Shown: in pieces, positions 1 through 5,583 of the stretch
How positions within the stretch are numbered: position 1 is the stretch's first letter
Layout: every line of letters starts with the position of its first letter
From: Actinomycetota bacterium
GTDB taxonomy: Bacteria; Cyanobacteriota; Vampirovibrionia; Obscuribacterales; Obscuribacteraceae
DNA length: 5,909 nt
Direction of reading: 5' to 3'
Assembly (NCBI GenBank): GCA_903970355.1
Contig: CAJCIF010000278.1
Span: 1-5,909, forward strand
The notes under the pieces: generated by a model
What the model was told of the DNA's origin: nothing
What the model saw: only the letters and a program-made list of their open reading frames with translations
Database searches by the model: none
Made by a program: the position numbers and the translations under genes

Positions 1-2
1 GG

Positions 3-578
3 GGTACGCGTCCAGGACAAATGCCATATCCGCCATATCCGCCTCAAGATGGATACAATCCAAATTACAGTCGCTATCCTGGTCAAGACAATCGTTACCG
101 TGATGTACTTCCGCCTACAGCACTTGACGGTGATATGCGCACAGAAACGCAGGATTGTGCAGACAAACTTCTAGGTCCTAACCCAGACATTTGTGGGGTT
201 ATGAATCACCTCCGCATTCTCGGCATGCTCGATAAGCAAAACAAGCTGGAACATCCTAACGATCCCAGTAAGCAAACGCATCTCTGGTACAGCGAGTATC
301 TCGCTATCCAAGACTTGGTGCGTAGAGAATCGCAAGGACAACTCGATTTCCAAACACCGTTTGAGGCACAAACGGTAAATGGAAAACGACACAGAATCTT
401 CTCCCTATTGCGCAATGGTCAAGCAATAGCAGATAGTGACCATCCAACACTAGTAATGGCCCAAAACAGGCCAGGAGCGGCCGGACCGGGACCAGACTAT
501 GAACCCGATGGCAGCTATGATTACAGTGGTCCCAACTACGGGACACAACCGCCTAGACGAGATAATCCAACCGGCTAA
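3..578 (+). CDS. Pro/Tyr-rich hypothetical protein, 5'-truncated by window edge
   Basis: I do not recognise this protein. The frame is open from the first complete codon at position 3 to a TAA at 576-578. The residues before the first ATG (position 21), GTRPGQ, have the same Pro/Gly/Gln character as what follows, and no ribosome binding site is visible before that ATG, so the true start probably lies outside the window. Counting from the ATG, about residues 1-35 are low complexity, rich in Pro, Tyr, Gln and Asn (PYPPYPPQDGYNPNYSRYPG). A more globular middle (about 40-150) has two close cysteines (DCADKLLGPNPDICG) and a helical-looking stretch (GVMNHLRILGMLDKQNKL). The tail (about 150-185) is again Gly/Pro/Tyr/Asp rich. 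No signal peptide or membrane segment is seen in the visible part. The gene converges on the aldo/keto reductase gene with no bases between the two stop codons. It is very likely a real gene of unknown role. Confidence 0.75.
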   Translation, partial: GTRPGQMPYPPYPPQDGYNPNYSRYPGQDNRYRDVLPPTALDGDMRTETQDCADKLLGPNPDICGVMNHLRILGMLDKQNKLEHPNDPSKQTHLWYSEYLAIQDLVRRESQGQLDFQTPFEAQTVNGKRHRIFSLLRNGQAIADSDHPTLVMAQNRPGAAGPGPDYEPDGSYDYSGPNYGTQPPRRDNPTG

Positions 579-1631
579 CTATCCTAACCATTCCGGATGT
601 TTTGTTGTTCCGTCAAAGACTTCGCTCGACTTGTACAGCTCGAATTGACCGTTTTGCGCCACTTTTGCAGTCTTGGCAATGAGGGCAAGTTTTTCGCTCG
701 GCGTCAATTCCACAAAGTTTTGGGCGGCTTCAAGCGCTTGATTCAAGTTTTCCATGGACTCGCAACCCGTTACGACAACGCTAGTTTTCAGGCTGAGCGC
801 ATAACGCAAACATTCCTGTGCGCTCACAACTCCACTGCGCAAAATCACGCCGCCGCCTAGCGGTTTCATCCCAATTACACCGATATTGTGCTCTTGAAGC
901 ACGGGCAGCACTAACTTTTCGAAACTGTCGTAGTGAGCGTCCATGACGTTTAGGGGCATTTGGACCGTATCGAAAGTGAAGTTGTGAGCGAATGCTGTCT
1001 TGAGCATTTGCAAATGTATCTCTGGACTCTTATGTCCTGTGAAACCAATGAAGCGGATCTTGCCCGCTTTTTTCGAAGCAAGCAATGCTTCAATTGCACC
1101 GTTTGCTCTAAAGCAAGCATTGGGATCGGTTGAACGAATAACTTCATGGATCTGCATCAAATCAATGTGATCCGTCTGCAATCGTCGCAACGAATCGTCA
1201 ATTTGTTTCTGAGCTGTTTGTCGATCTCTGCCATCAATTTTGGTCATGAGAAATGCTTTGTCGCGGTAGCCACCACGCAGAGCCTTACCCATTCTTACTT
1301 CGCTTTCGCCATTGTGGTAATCCCAGCAATTGTCGAGAAAATTGATACCACTATCCAGAGCAGATTGAATAATGCGTATGCCATCTCTCTCATCAGGACT
1401 GCCGGCGTGATAACCACCCAGACCGATGATAGAGACCTTCTCGCCTGTTCTTCCTAGAACGCGACGAGGGACGTCTTTGCGCAGTGTGGCACCGTGGGTA
1501 CGAGCTTGAGATGATATTGATGCTGCCAAGGTAAGCAAGAAGAAATTGCGTCGCGAAATTAGTCCGGTGAAAGATTCCGCCCAATTATCAATTGCGTAAG
1601 TTTGGCTCTCCGGCTTCTTTGTTGAAGACAT
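579..1631 (-). CDS. Tat-exported aldo/keto reductase family protein
   Basis: This is an NAD(P)H-dependent oxidoreductase of the aldo/keto reductase superfamily (TIM barrel), about 350 aa; the substrate is unknown. The N-terminus has a twin-arginine signal: SRRNFF at residues 26-31, then a hydrophobic stretch LLTLAASISSQA, suggesting Tat export. The barrel starts near residue 55 (RRVLGRTGEKVSIIGLGG). The catalytic tetrad is complete: Asp100 and Tyr105 (FLDNCWDYHNGESEVRMG), Lys131 (LMTKI) and His162 (DLMQIHE). The family signature GKIRFIGFTGH follows at about 190-200, and there is no C-terminal ferredoxin-like cysteine cluster. A longer frame begins at GTG 1640, but that GTG lies inside a GAGGTGG sequence placed 6 nt before ATG 1631, so I chose ATG 1631. 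The gene lies 13 nt after the stop of the secreted-protein gene and is probably cotranscribed with it. The family assignment is firm; export is inferred from the motif. Confidence 0.93.
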   Translation of the reverse strand: MSSTKKPESQTYAIDNWAESFTGLISRRNFFLLTLAASISSQARTHGATLRKDVPRRVLGRTGEKVSIIGLGGYHAGSPDERDGIRIIQSALDSGINFLDNCWDYHNGESEVRMGKALRGGYRDKAFLMTKIDGRDRQTAQKQIDDSLRRLQTDHIDLMQIHEVIRSTDPNACFRANGAIEALLASKKAGKIRFIGFTGHKSPEIHLQMLKTAFAHNFTFDTVQMPLNVMDAHYDSFEKLVLPVLQEHNIGVIGMKPLGGGVILRSGVVSAQECLRYALSLKTSVVVTGCESMENLNQALEAAQNFVELTPSEKLALIAKTAKVAQNGQFELYKSSEVFDGTTKHPEWLG

Positions 1632-1635
1632 CGCA

Positions 1636-1642
1636 TCCACCT
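1636..1642 (-). promoter_or_regulatory. Ribosome binding site GAGGTGG deciding the reductase start
   Basis: On the minus strand GAGGTGG lies immediately before ATGCGATG. It gives good spacing to the ATG at 1631 and overlaps the alternative GTG at 1640, so the GTG is more likely part of the Shine-Dalgarno sequence than a start codon. Confidence 0.6.
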
Positions 1643-1644
1643 CG

Positions 1645-2208
1645 TTAGGGTACTAAGTACTTTTCGAAATCAGCAACCGTGCTTTTGAATCTCGTCAAAA
1701 AATCTGGGTTTACATCGAGTGGATAAGCGATCCTAACGCTCATATGGCAATCGAGTCTTTTTGAATCCGGCGCCAATAACATCACTTTGTACGGGCCATC
1801 GTATTGATTCAATAGTTTGGGCACTGCCTCAGTACCCAGGTAAAGACCGGGCTTCAATTCCATCGTGATCCAGATGCCGCTCCACTCCGGACCTGGCTCA
1901 ACCGTGTTAGTTTGGGCAACGTCGTACATGCGTACTTTGTACTCGGCATGGTAAGTGTTTGACTTGCTATGTATTTTGAGGGAGTGTGGATAATATTCGT
2001 GCAGCAGTTTTGAGACAGTATCAAAAAATGGCGATGCTGATGGCACCGCGGAAGCTGGCGTCGGCGGTGACACCTTTGCACTCGAAACAGGAATGGATAG
2101 ATCTCCTGCTTCGGTAAGATCGCCTGCATGGCAAGGGTGTGCAAAGAGACAGGCACTTAATAACAAACCTGATGTTAAACAGAAACGATCAATCCCGATA
2201 TTGGACAT
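1645..2208 (-). CDS. Small secreted protein or lipoprotein of unknown function
   Basis: I do not recognise this 187-aa protein. It begins with an export signal: a short n-region with Arg8, a hydrophobic core (CLTSGLLLSACLFA) and then HPCHAGD. Two readings are possible. LLSAC fits a lipobox with Cys20 as the lipidated residue, and CHA-G at 26-29 fits a signal peptidase I site. A Ser/Ala/Pro-rich linker (about 40-60) leads into a predicted alpha/beta region with aromatic residues (HEYYPHSLKIHSKS, GPEWSGIWITMELKPGLYLG) and one late cysteine, Cys154. The ATG is preceded by GGAG at 5 nt spacing (GGAGTAATC). The stop is 13 nt before the Tat-exported reductase, which implies an operon and a shared extracytoplasmic process. 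A CATAAT at 2240-2235 could be a -10 box, but no good -35 accompanies it. The role is unknown. Confidence 0.85.
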   Translation of the reverse strand: MSNIGIDRFCLTSGLLLSACLFAHPCHAGDLTEAGDLSIPVSSAKVSPPTPASAVPSASPFFDTVSKLLHEYYPHSLKIHSKSNTYHAEYKVRMYDVAQTNTVEPGPEWSGIWITMELKPGLYLGTEAVPKLLNQYDGPYKVMLLAPDSKRLDCHMSVRIAYPLDVNPDFLTRFKSTVADFEKYLVP

Positions 2209-2270
2209 GATTACTCCGCTTGCAATGAGGACACATTATGTCACTGCTGCGCTGGTTTGCGGTCGTTCTC

Positions 2271-2307
2271 AAAGCAAAAGAGACCTTAGCTTGCACTAAG
2301 GTCTCTT
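2271..2307 (-). terminator. Intrinsic terminator of the 335-aa protein gene
   Basis: There is a perfect 12-bp inverted repeat, AAGAGACCTTAG (2278-2289) and CTAAGGTCTCTT (2296-2307), with a 6-nt loop. On the minus strand the stem is followed by TTTGCTTT; the last Ts of the stem extend this to a four-T run. It begins 24 nt after the stop codon at 2332, so it fits rho-independent termination of that gene and separates it from the secreted-protein/reductase operon. The stem is AT-rich for a terminator, and the T run is interrupted by GC. Confidence 0.75.
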
Positions 2308-2331
2308 GAAATTACCTTTTATCTTTCATCG

Positions 2332-3339
2332 TTATGATGCTGCCGGCGGCGGCCATTGCACTTCGATAGTTTCATCCTTGCCACTGTGTATGGCTCCAGG
2401 ATGCGCTGTTTGCAGAAGTTTCGTTAGTGCAAGTATTTGCTGGTTTTTATCAGTGTTCCAGTGATCTCCCTTCTTATAAGGGTGGCCCACTACCTGGTTG
2501 TAAGCCATTGACCACAAAGATGAGAATCCGTGAGTTTGCAATTGAACTTTGCCGTCTCCAGCGGGGGGGGCAGCACCAGCAGCGTGATCGGCTCCTCCGG
2601 CAGCAGCTTGATCAGCACCAGCGGCTGGTGGTGGCGTTGCTGACAAATCTGCTGGTACTTGTGGATGCAGTACTGAAAAGTCGCGCAATGATTGTTGCGT
2701 TATTCCATTTTCACCTGATATCTCTGAACCATTATCTATTGCTGCTTGCAATCGACGAGCCAGGGCTCGATCGTTGGGATTGCCGTCTTGAGTACGCAAG
2801 TAATTGTCGATAGATTCATCTGTTATGGCGGTATCGGCAGTTCGTTTTCCTGGCTGCACACCAGCTAACTGGTCAAACAGAGCGCCATTATTTGCTGTAA
2901 GGGATGCTGCATCGCCTGTATATTTGTTGTCTTTAGCGATTTGTTCTTGTCGAGCATTGATTTGATCTTTGTCTTCAACATGATCTTGCCAAAGGAATCC
3001 GCCTGCGTTTGCGTGATAAGCGCCCGTGAAGTTGTCCTTTGCAGATCTGAACATGGCTTGGTCTACTGGCGAGCCACTAGCCATAATCGTGAGATCCGTC
3101 AGTTCACCGGGGTGAACCTTTTTGCCGGAAGCCTGGATATATTCCTTCATCGCTTCCAGTCCTAATACAGGCAGTACTCCTGTCTGCGTAAGTTCTTGCA
3201 CCGCTTGAGCTTGTCTTGCTGGCTCGACCGTTGAGCTCCATGCATGCAAGTCCCTTACAGCATCTTGCACCTTGCCAGTGGCGGCTTCTCGCTCAACGCG
3301 ATTAAGTGCGAGTTTGTCGTCATTGCTAAGATCGGTCAT
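2332..3339 (-). CDS. Hypothetical protein with Ala/Gly/Pro linker and degenerate LysM-like C-terminus
   Basis: This is a 335-aa protein with no signal peptide or membrane segment. I do not recognise the whole. About residues 1-70 look helical and charged (NDDKLALNRVEREAATGKVQ). The middle is Asp/Asn/Gln rich and contains two similar pieces, AITDESIDNYL and GITQQSLRDF, each after a Gly/Asn/Asp-rich turn; these faintly recall an EF-hand pair but lack clear calcium-loop spacing. Residues about 232-265 form an Ala/Gly/Pro linker (PPPAAGADQAAAGGADHAAG). The last 70 residues have a LysM-like order: SLWSMAYNQV, then QQILALTKLLQ, then HPGAIHSGKDETIEV, compared with the usual SLWxIA, IxxxN and GxxLxIP. 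The asparagine is missing and the spacing is long, so the call is tentative. AGAGGG lies 7 nt before ATG 3339. A run of eight Cs within the linker codons could slip and remove the C-terminal part. The gene appears to be a single transcription unit. Confidence 0.8.
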   Translation of the reverse strand: MTDLSNDDKLALNRVEREAATGKVQDAVRDLHAWSSTVEPARQAQAVQELTQTGVLPVLGLEAMKEYIQASGKKVHPGELTDLTIMASGSPVDQAMFRSAKDNFTGAYHANAGGFLWQDHVEDKDQINARQEQIAKDNKYTGDAASLTANNGALFDQLAGVQPGKRTADTAITDESIDNYLRTQDGNPNDRALARRLQAAIDNGSEISGENGITQQSLRDFSVLHPQVPADLSATPPPAAGADQAAAGGADHAAGAAPPAGDGKVQLQTHGFSSLWSMAYNQVVGHPYKKGDHWNTDKNQQILALTKLLQTAHPGAIHSGKDETIEVQWPPPAAS

Positions 3340-3369
3340 TTCCGTGCCCTCTTTATTTTTTGTCTCAGT

Positions 3370-3387
3370 CTAGGTAGTTAAACTAGG
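3370..3387. repeat. CTAGG direct repeat enclosing a TAGTTAAACTA palindrome
   Basis: CTAGG occurs at 3370-3374 and again at 3383-3387, 13 bp apart. An 11-bp interrupted palindrome, TAGTTAAACTA, lies at 3375-3385. It is 31-48 bp upstream of the start codon of the 335-aa gene, a position that would suit a regulator-binding site. No known operator is matched. Confidence 0.3.
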
Positions 3388-3429
3388 CGTATTTCGGTGC
3401 GTTCTCAGATGCTATAAACCAAAAATGGC

Positions 3430-3474
3430 AAACTACGGTCCTAAGACGTAGTCTGCGTGCGGGAACTACGTAGT
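3430..3474. repeat. ACTACG/CGTAGT repeat cluster, possible operator or weak terminator
   Basis: The hexamer ACTACG or its complement occurs four times: ACTACG at 3432-3437, CGTAGT at 3447-3452, and both halves of the 10-bp palindrome ACTACGTAGT at 3465-3474. On the minus strand, copies of ACTACGT begin at 3474 and 3452, 22 bp (about two helical turns) apart. The 3432-3452 pair can also fold into a 6-8 bp hairpin followed on the minus strand by TTGCCATTTTT. It could therefore act as a weak terminator for the kinase/87-aa operon. Which role applies cannot be told from the sequence. Confidence 0.4.
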
Positions 3475-3499
3475 AAATTGAAATTATTTTCTTGATAAC

Positions 3500-3763
3500 T
3501 TAATAAATGCGGCGCCGACACTCAGCGCAAAAAACGCGAAGACCGTTTGGTTTGAAGAATTTTACTTCTTGCCATTTGCGATCATTTGATAGATATAGAC
3601 GATCATCGCTGACGCCTCGATAAGCAATGTGCACCCGTTCCGAACAACAAGGAATCTCAGTGTCTTCGGCAGTTTCCTTGGCAGTCTCGTTTGAATCCTG
3701 CCTGTCTTCACTGGCTTGCTGCGGTCGCAGTTTTGACCACAGTTTAGAAAATGGATTTTTCAC
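3500..3763 (-). CDS. 87-aa cysteine-containing small protein coupled to the sensor kinase
   Basis: The function is unknown. The GTG start at 3763-3761 overlaps the TGA stop of the histidine kinase (GTGA, 4-nt overlap), which predicts translational coupling; no strong separate Shine-Dalgarno is seen (GAG 6 nt upstream). The N-terminus is basic and amphipathic (MKNPFSKLWSKLRPQQ), followed by an acidic Glu/Asp/Thr stretch (about 19-36). The C-terminal 50 residues look folded, with Cys39-Cys40 near their beginning and a Cys79-x2-Cys82 pair near their end (FCAECRRRIY). Four cysteines in two groups about 38 residues apart could bind zinc as a ribbon, although the adjacent Cys-Cys is atypical. There is no signal peptide or membrane segment, so it is probably cytoplasmic. 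A role as partner or modulator of the kinase is an inference from the overlap only. Confidence 0.75.
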   Translation of the reverse strand: MKNPFSKLWSKLRPQQASEDRQDSNETAKETAEDTEIPCCSERVHIAYRGVSDDRLYLSNDRKWQEVKFFKPNGLRVFCAECRRRIY

Positions 3764-5259
3764 GATTTGCTCAATTGATCCTCAAGCCGCTTTGCTTCTG
3801 CAGTCTCCGCCAGTGGCAGAGTAACCGTAAAAGTTGAACCCTTGCTAACTACAGATTCAACGGTGACTGTACCGTGATGGCGTGCCAAAATTTCACGCGT
3901 AATAGCCAGTCCCAATCCGCTGCCGCCGCTTGCTCTGCTTCGTGCTTTGTCGGCGCGATAGAAGCGTTCAAATATGTGTGGCAGATCGGCCGGTTCAATT
4001 CCGACACCTGTATCCTGGATATCAATTTGAATCTGGCCACGCTCCTGCATATTGACAGAGATCGAAACGGCCCCACCGGCAGGTGTGTAATTGACAGCGT
4101 TTGTCAAAATATTGACGAAGGCGCGCTGCAATCTTATGGCGTTGCCTGGTACAAAACTATCTTCATTTTGTAGATTCAAACGAATAGACAAATTCTTCTT
4201 TTCAGCTTGCGGCCTAATTTGTTCAACGGCATCGTGAATAACCTGATTCATGGCGACTCGATCCATCCAGCCGCGCTCTGATCCACCATCCAATCTTGTG
4301 ATGTCGAGTAAATCCTGCAACAAACTTGTTTGTCGCTCAACCAATTTTTCAAGAGAATTCAAAAACTGATGCCGCAGGGTAGAGTCCTCTCCCGCTCCGG
4401 CTTGTAAGGCTTCCACAACCGATCCAATTGCCATTGTCGGTGTTTTTAATTCATGGCTGGCGTTAGCAATAAATTCTTGTCGAACCCTTTCTTGTTCTCG
4501 CAATCTGCCGATCATTTGATTGAATGAAAGCCCCAGTTCGCCAATTTCATCGCGCCGTGATACCGGCACAAATTCAGACATGTCACCGGAGAGAGCAATT
4601 TTTTTGGCCATTGCACTCATTTCTCGCACCGGCCGATTGACGCGCCGTGCTAACCAGAGGCTAATAAGCACTGTAACCATGCCGGTTGCAACGATGATTT
4701 CCAAAAAGACAATAAGATCGTGCCGCAATCTTTGCGTGATATTACTGAGAGTGACACCAACTCGAATGACGCCTTGTGTCGTACCGGCGGCGCGTACCGG
4801 ATAGGCTACGTAATACCAATCAGTGTGTGTAGATGGAGAAGTTCTTGTGGCAACAGCAAGAATTCCGGCAAGTGCGTCGTTGATTTCCGCCTGGTTGGAA
4901 ATATTTTCACCACTACTTGGTGCAACATTTGCATTTGAGTCTGCTACGACATGACCATCATCATTGACAACGGTAATGGCCACGTTCAATTTCGTGGCGT
5001 GGCGATCAACTGCTGCTTTGATGCGCTGCTTGGCTTGGATGGAATCAAGGGCCAGGTCATTATCAATTTCCAAACCCAGGTTTACTGCTTCTACTTCTAA
5101 GGAGTTACGCAGATCTGTAATTGATTCCGTTTTGATCATAAAGAGTGCCCATAAACTCACCACAAAGAGGGCAATCGTTATAACCAAAAGGTATGTGAAC
5201 AGGAGCTGGTTGGCAAGACTTCGGAATAACCAGCGATATATGTTTTTGAATATAGACAC
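3760..5259 (-). CDS. PhoR-like membrane sensor histidine kinase (orphan)
   Basis: This is a class I sensor histidine kinase of about 499 aa that autophosphorylates on histidine and would pass phosphate to a response regulator. Domains in order: TM1 about 19-42; an extracytoplasmic Cache/PAS-like sensor about 43-181 (VVNDDGHVVADSNANV, WYYVAYPV, GVIRVGVTL), of the type seen in PhoR/WalK-like kinases; TM2 about 182-204; HAMP about 205-256; and a dimerisation domain with H-box ASHELKTP, His269. The ATPase domain has N-box NILTNAVNYTP (Asn383, Asn387), G1 DTGVGI (416-421), F-box FERFYR and G2 GSGLGL. All catalytic motifs are intact. No cytoplasmic PAS lies between HAMP and the H-box. The longest frame starts at TTG 5265, but GGGG stands 3-4 nt from that TTG and about 9 nt from GTG 5259, so GTG is preferred. 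No response regulator is adjacent; downstream is the overlapping 87-aa gene. The signal sensed is unknown. Confidence 0.95.
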   Translation of the reverse strand: MSIFKNIYRWLFRSLANQLLFTYLLVITIALFVVSLWALFMIKTESITDLRNSLEVEAVNLGLEIDNDLALDSIQAKQRIKAAVDRHATKLNVAITVVNDDGHVVADSNANVAPSSGENISNQAEINDALAGILAVATRTSPSTHTDWYYVAYPVRAAGTTQGVIRVGVTLSNITQRLRHDLIVFLEIIVATGMVTVLISLWLARRVNRPVREMSAMAKKIALSGDMSEFVPVSRRDEIGELGLSFNQMIGRLREQERVRQEFIANASHELKTPTMAIGSVVEALQAGAGEDSTLRHQFLNSLEKLVERQTSLLQDLLDITRLDGGSERGWMDRVAMNQVIHDAVEQIRPQAEKKNLSIRLNLQNEDSFVPGNAIRLQRAFVNILTNAVNYTPAGGAVSISVNMQERGQIQIDIQDTGVGIEPADLPHIFERFYRADKARSRASGGSGLGLAITREILARHHGTVTVESVVSKGSTFTVTLPLAETAEAKRLEDQLSKS

Positions 5260-5268
5260 GCTCAAATT

Positions 5269-5272
5269 CCCC
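5269..5272 (-). promoter_or_regulatory. GGGG Shine-Dalgarno-like site for the kinase
   Basis: On the minus strand, TCGGGGAATTTGAGCGTG places GGGG about 9 nt before GTG 5259 and too close to TTG 5265. This supports the shorter kinase start. A TGA in the kinase frame nine codons before the TTG rules out a longer protein. Confidence 0.4.
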
Positions 5273-5403
5273 GAAGCTAAGGATTTTCACATCCCGGTAA
5301 TGATTATCGACGATCTTGAGCCTTACTTAGGTATCGGCTTGGGAACCAGGGACCAAACTTGTAATCTGCCAGGTGGGCAGAAGGCTTAAGGAATTTAGCG
5401 CTT

Positions 5404-5433
5404 TTGGTAACAGACCTGGTAGGGTGTTACTAT
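5404..5433 (+). promoter_or_regulatory. trxA: Candidate promoter for the thioredoxin gene
   Basis: TTGGTA (5404-5409) and TACTAT (5428-5433) are separated by 18 bp, each matching 4 of 6 sigma-70 consensus positions. They lie about 65 bp upstream of the thioredoxin ATG. The whole 5266-5498 gap is divergent between the kinase and thioredoxin, so promoters for both should be here. A GATAAT on the minus strand near 5308-5313 is a possible kinase -10 box but has no good -35. Confidence 0.3.
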
Positions 5434-5498
5434 AGTTCGGGTCAGGTGGTTCGCTGAATCGCTCAACGAATCAATCAGTCGGGAGGACCTATCAAAGA

Positions 5499-5582
5499 AT
5501 GTCTGCCGTTTCGAACGTAACCGATAGCAGTTTTGAGCAAGAAGTTTTGAAGGCAGAAGTGCCTGTTCTCGTAGAACTGTGA
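5499..5582 (+). pseudogene. trxA: Thioredoxin N-terminal fragment, interrupted at codon 27
   Basis: A 27-codon frame from ATG 5499 to TGA 5580 encodes the first beta strand and helix of thioredoxin: MSAVSNVTDSSFEQEVLK, then AEVPVLVEL. This matches the usual family start (VTDxSFxxEVLxSxxPVLVDFWA), in particular cyanobacterial-type TrxA. In an intact protein the next residues would be FWAPWCGPC with the redox-active cysteines. Here a stop follows Leu27, and none of the three plus-strand frames after it gives WCGPC, so this is not a simple frameshift. GGAGG at 5482-5486 is 12 nt before the ATG, rather long but usable. A normal thioredoxin has about 105-110 residues, so three quarters are missing and the product would have no redox activity. 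The sequence after about 5580 belongs to an unrelated, reverse-transcriptase-like frame. The interruption may be biological or an assembly join. Confidence 0.8.
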
Positions 5583-5583
5583 A
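5577..5583. other. Junction between trxA and reverse-transcriptase-like sequence
   Basis: Thioredoxin similarity ends at or just after codon 26-27, and the reverse-transcriptase-like minus-strand frame becomes meaningful immediately to the right. No target-site duplication, terminal inverted repeat or poly-A tract can be recognised at this side of the join; the other side is not in the window. Confidence 0.55.

Larger units (their letters stand above)
3340..3499. other. Intergenic region with repeats between the 87-aa gene and the 335-aa gene
   Basis: There is no gene here. It should hold the end of the kinase transcript and the promoter of the 335-aa gene, both on the minus strand. No convincing -35/-10 pair was found; TATAGC at 3416-3411 is the best -10-like hexamer. 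The notable contents are the ACTACG/CGTAGT cluster and a CTAGG direct repeat around a TAGTTAAACTA palindrome. Confidence 0.6.

Noticed and set aside
1146..1457. Plus-strand 103-codon frame opposite the aldo/keto reductase
   Set aside because: Antisense to a clearly identified enzyme; no Shine-Dalgarno and no family resemblance.
2235..2240. CATAAT as -10 box of the secreted-protein operon, within an imperfect GACATAATGTGTC palindrome
   Set aside because: No acceptable -35 hexamer at 16-18 bp; kept only as a remark in the gene entry.
2427..2813. Plus-strand 128-codon frame opposite the 335-aa gene
   Set aside because: It is a shadow of the minus-strand gene, which has a good ribosome binding site, a terminator and sensible composition.
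5105..5290. Minus-strand 61-codon frame starting MKILSFGEFE just upstream of the kinase
   Set aside because: It overlaps the kinase start in another frame and matches no response regulator; probably a chance frame.
4964..5389. Plus-strand 141-codon frame running past the kinase 5' end, with a response-regulator-like stretch VMIIDDLEP
   Set aside because: Most of it is antisense to the kinase, and it lacks a ribosome binding site and family features; the IIDD stretch is too short to count.
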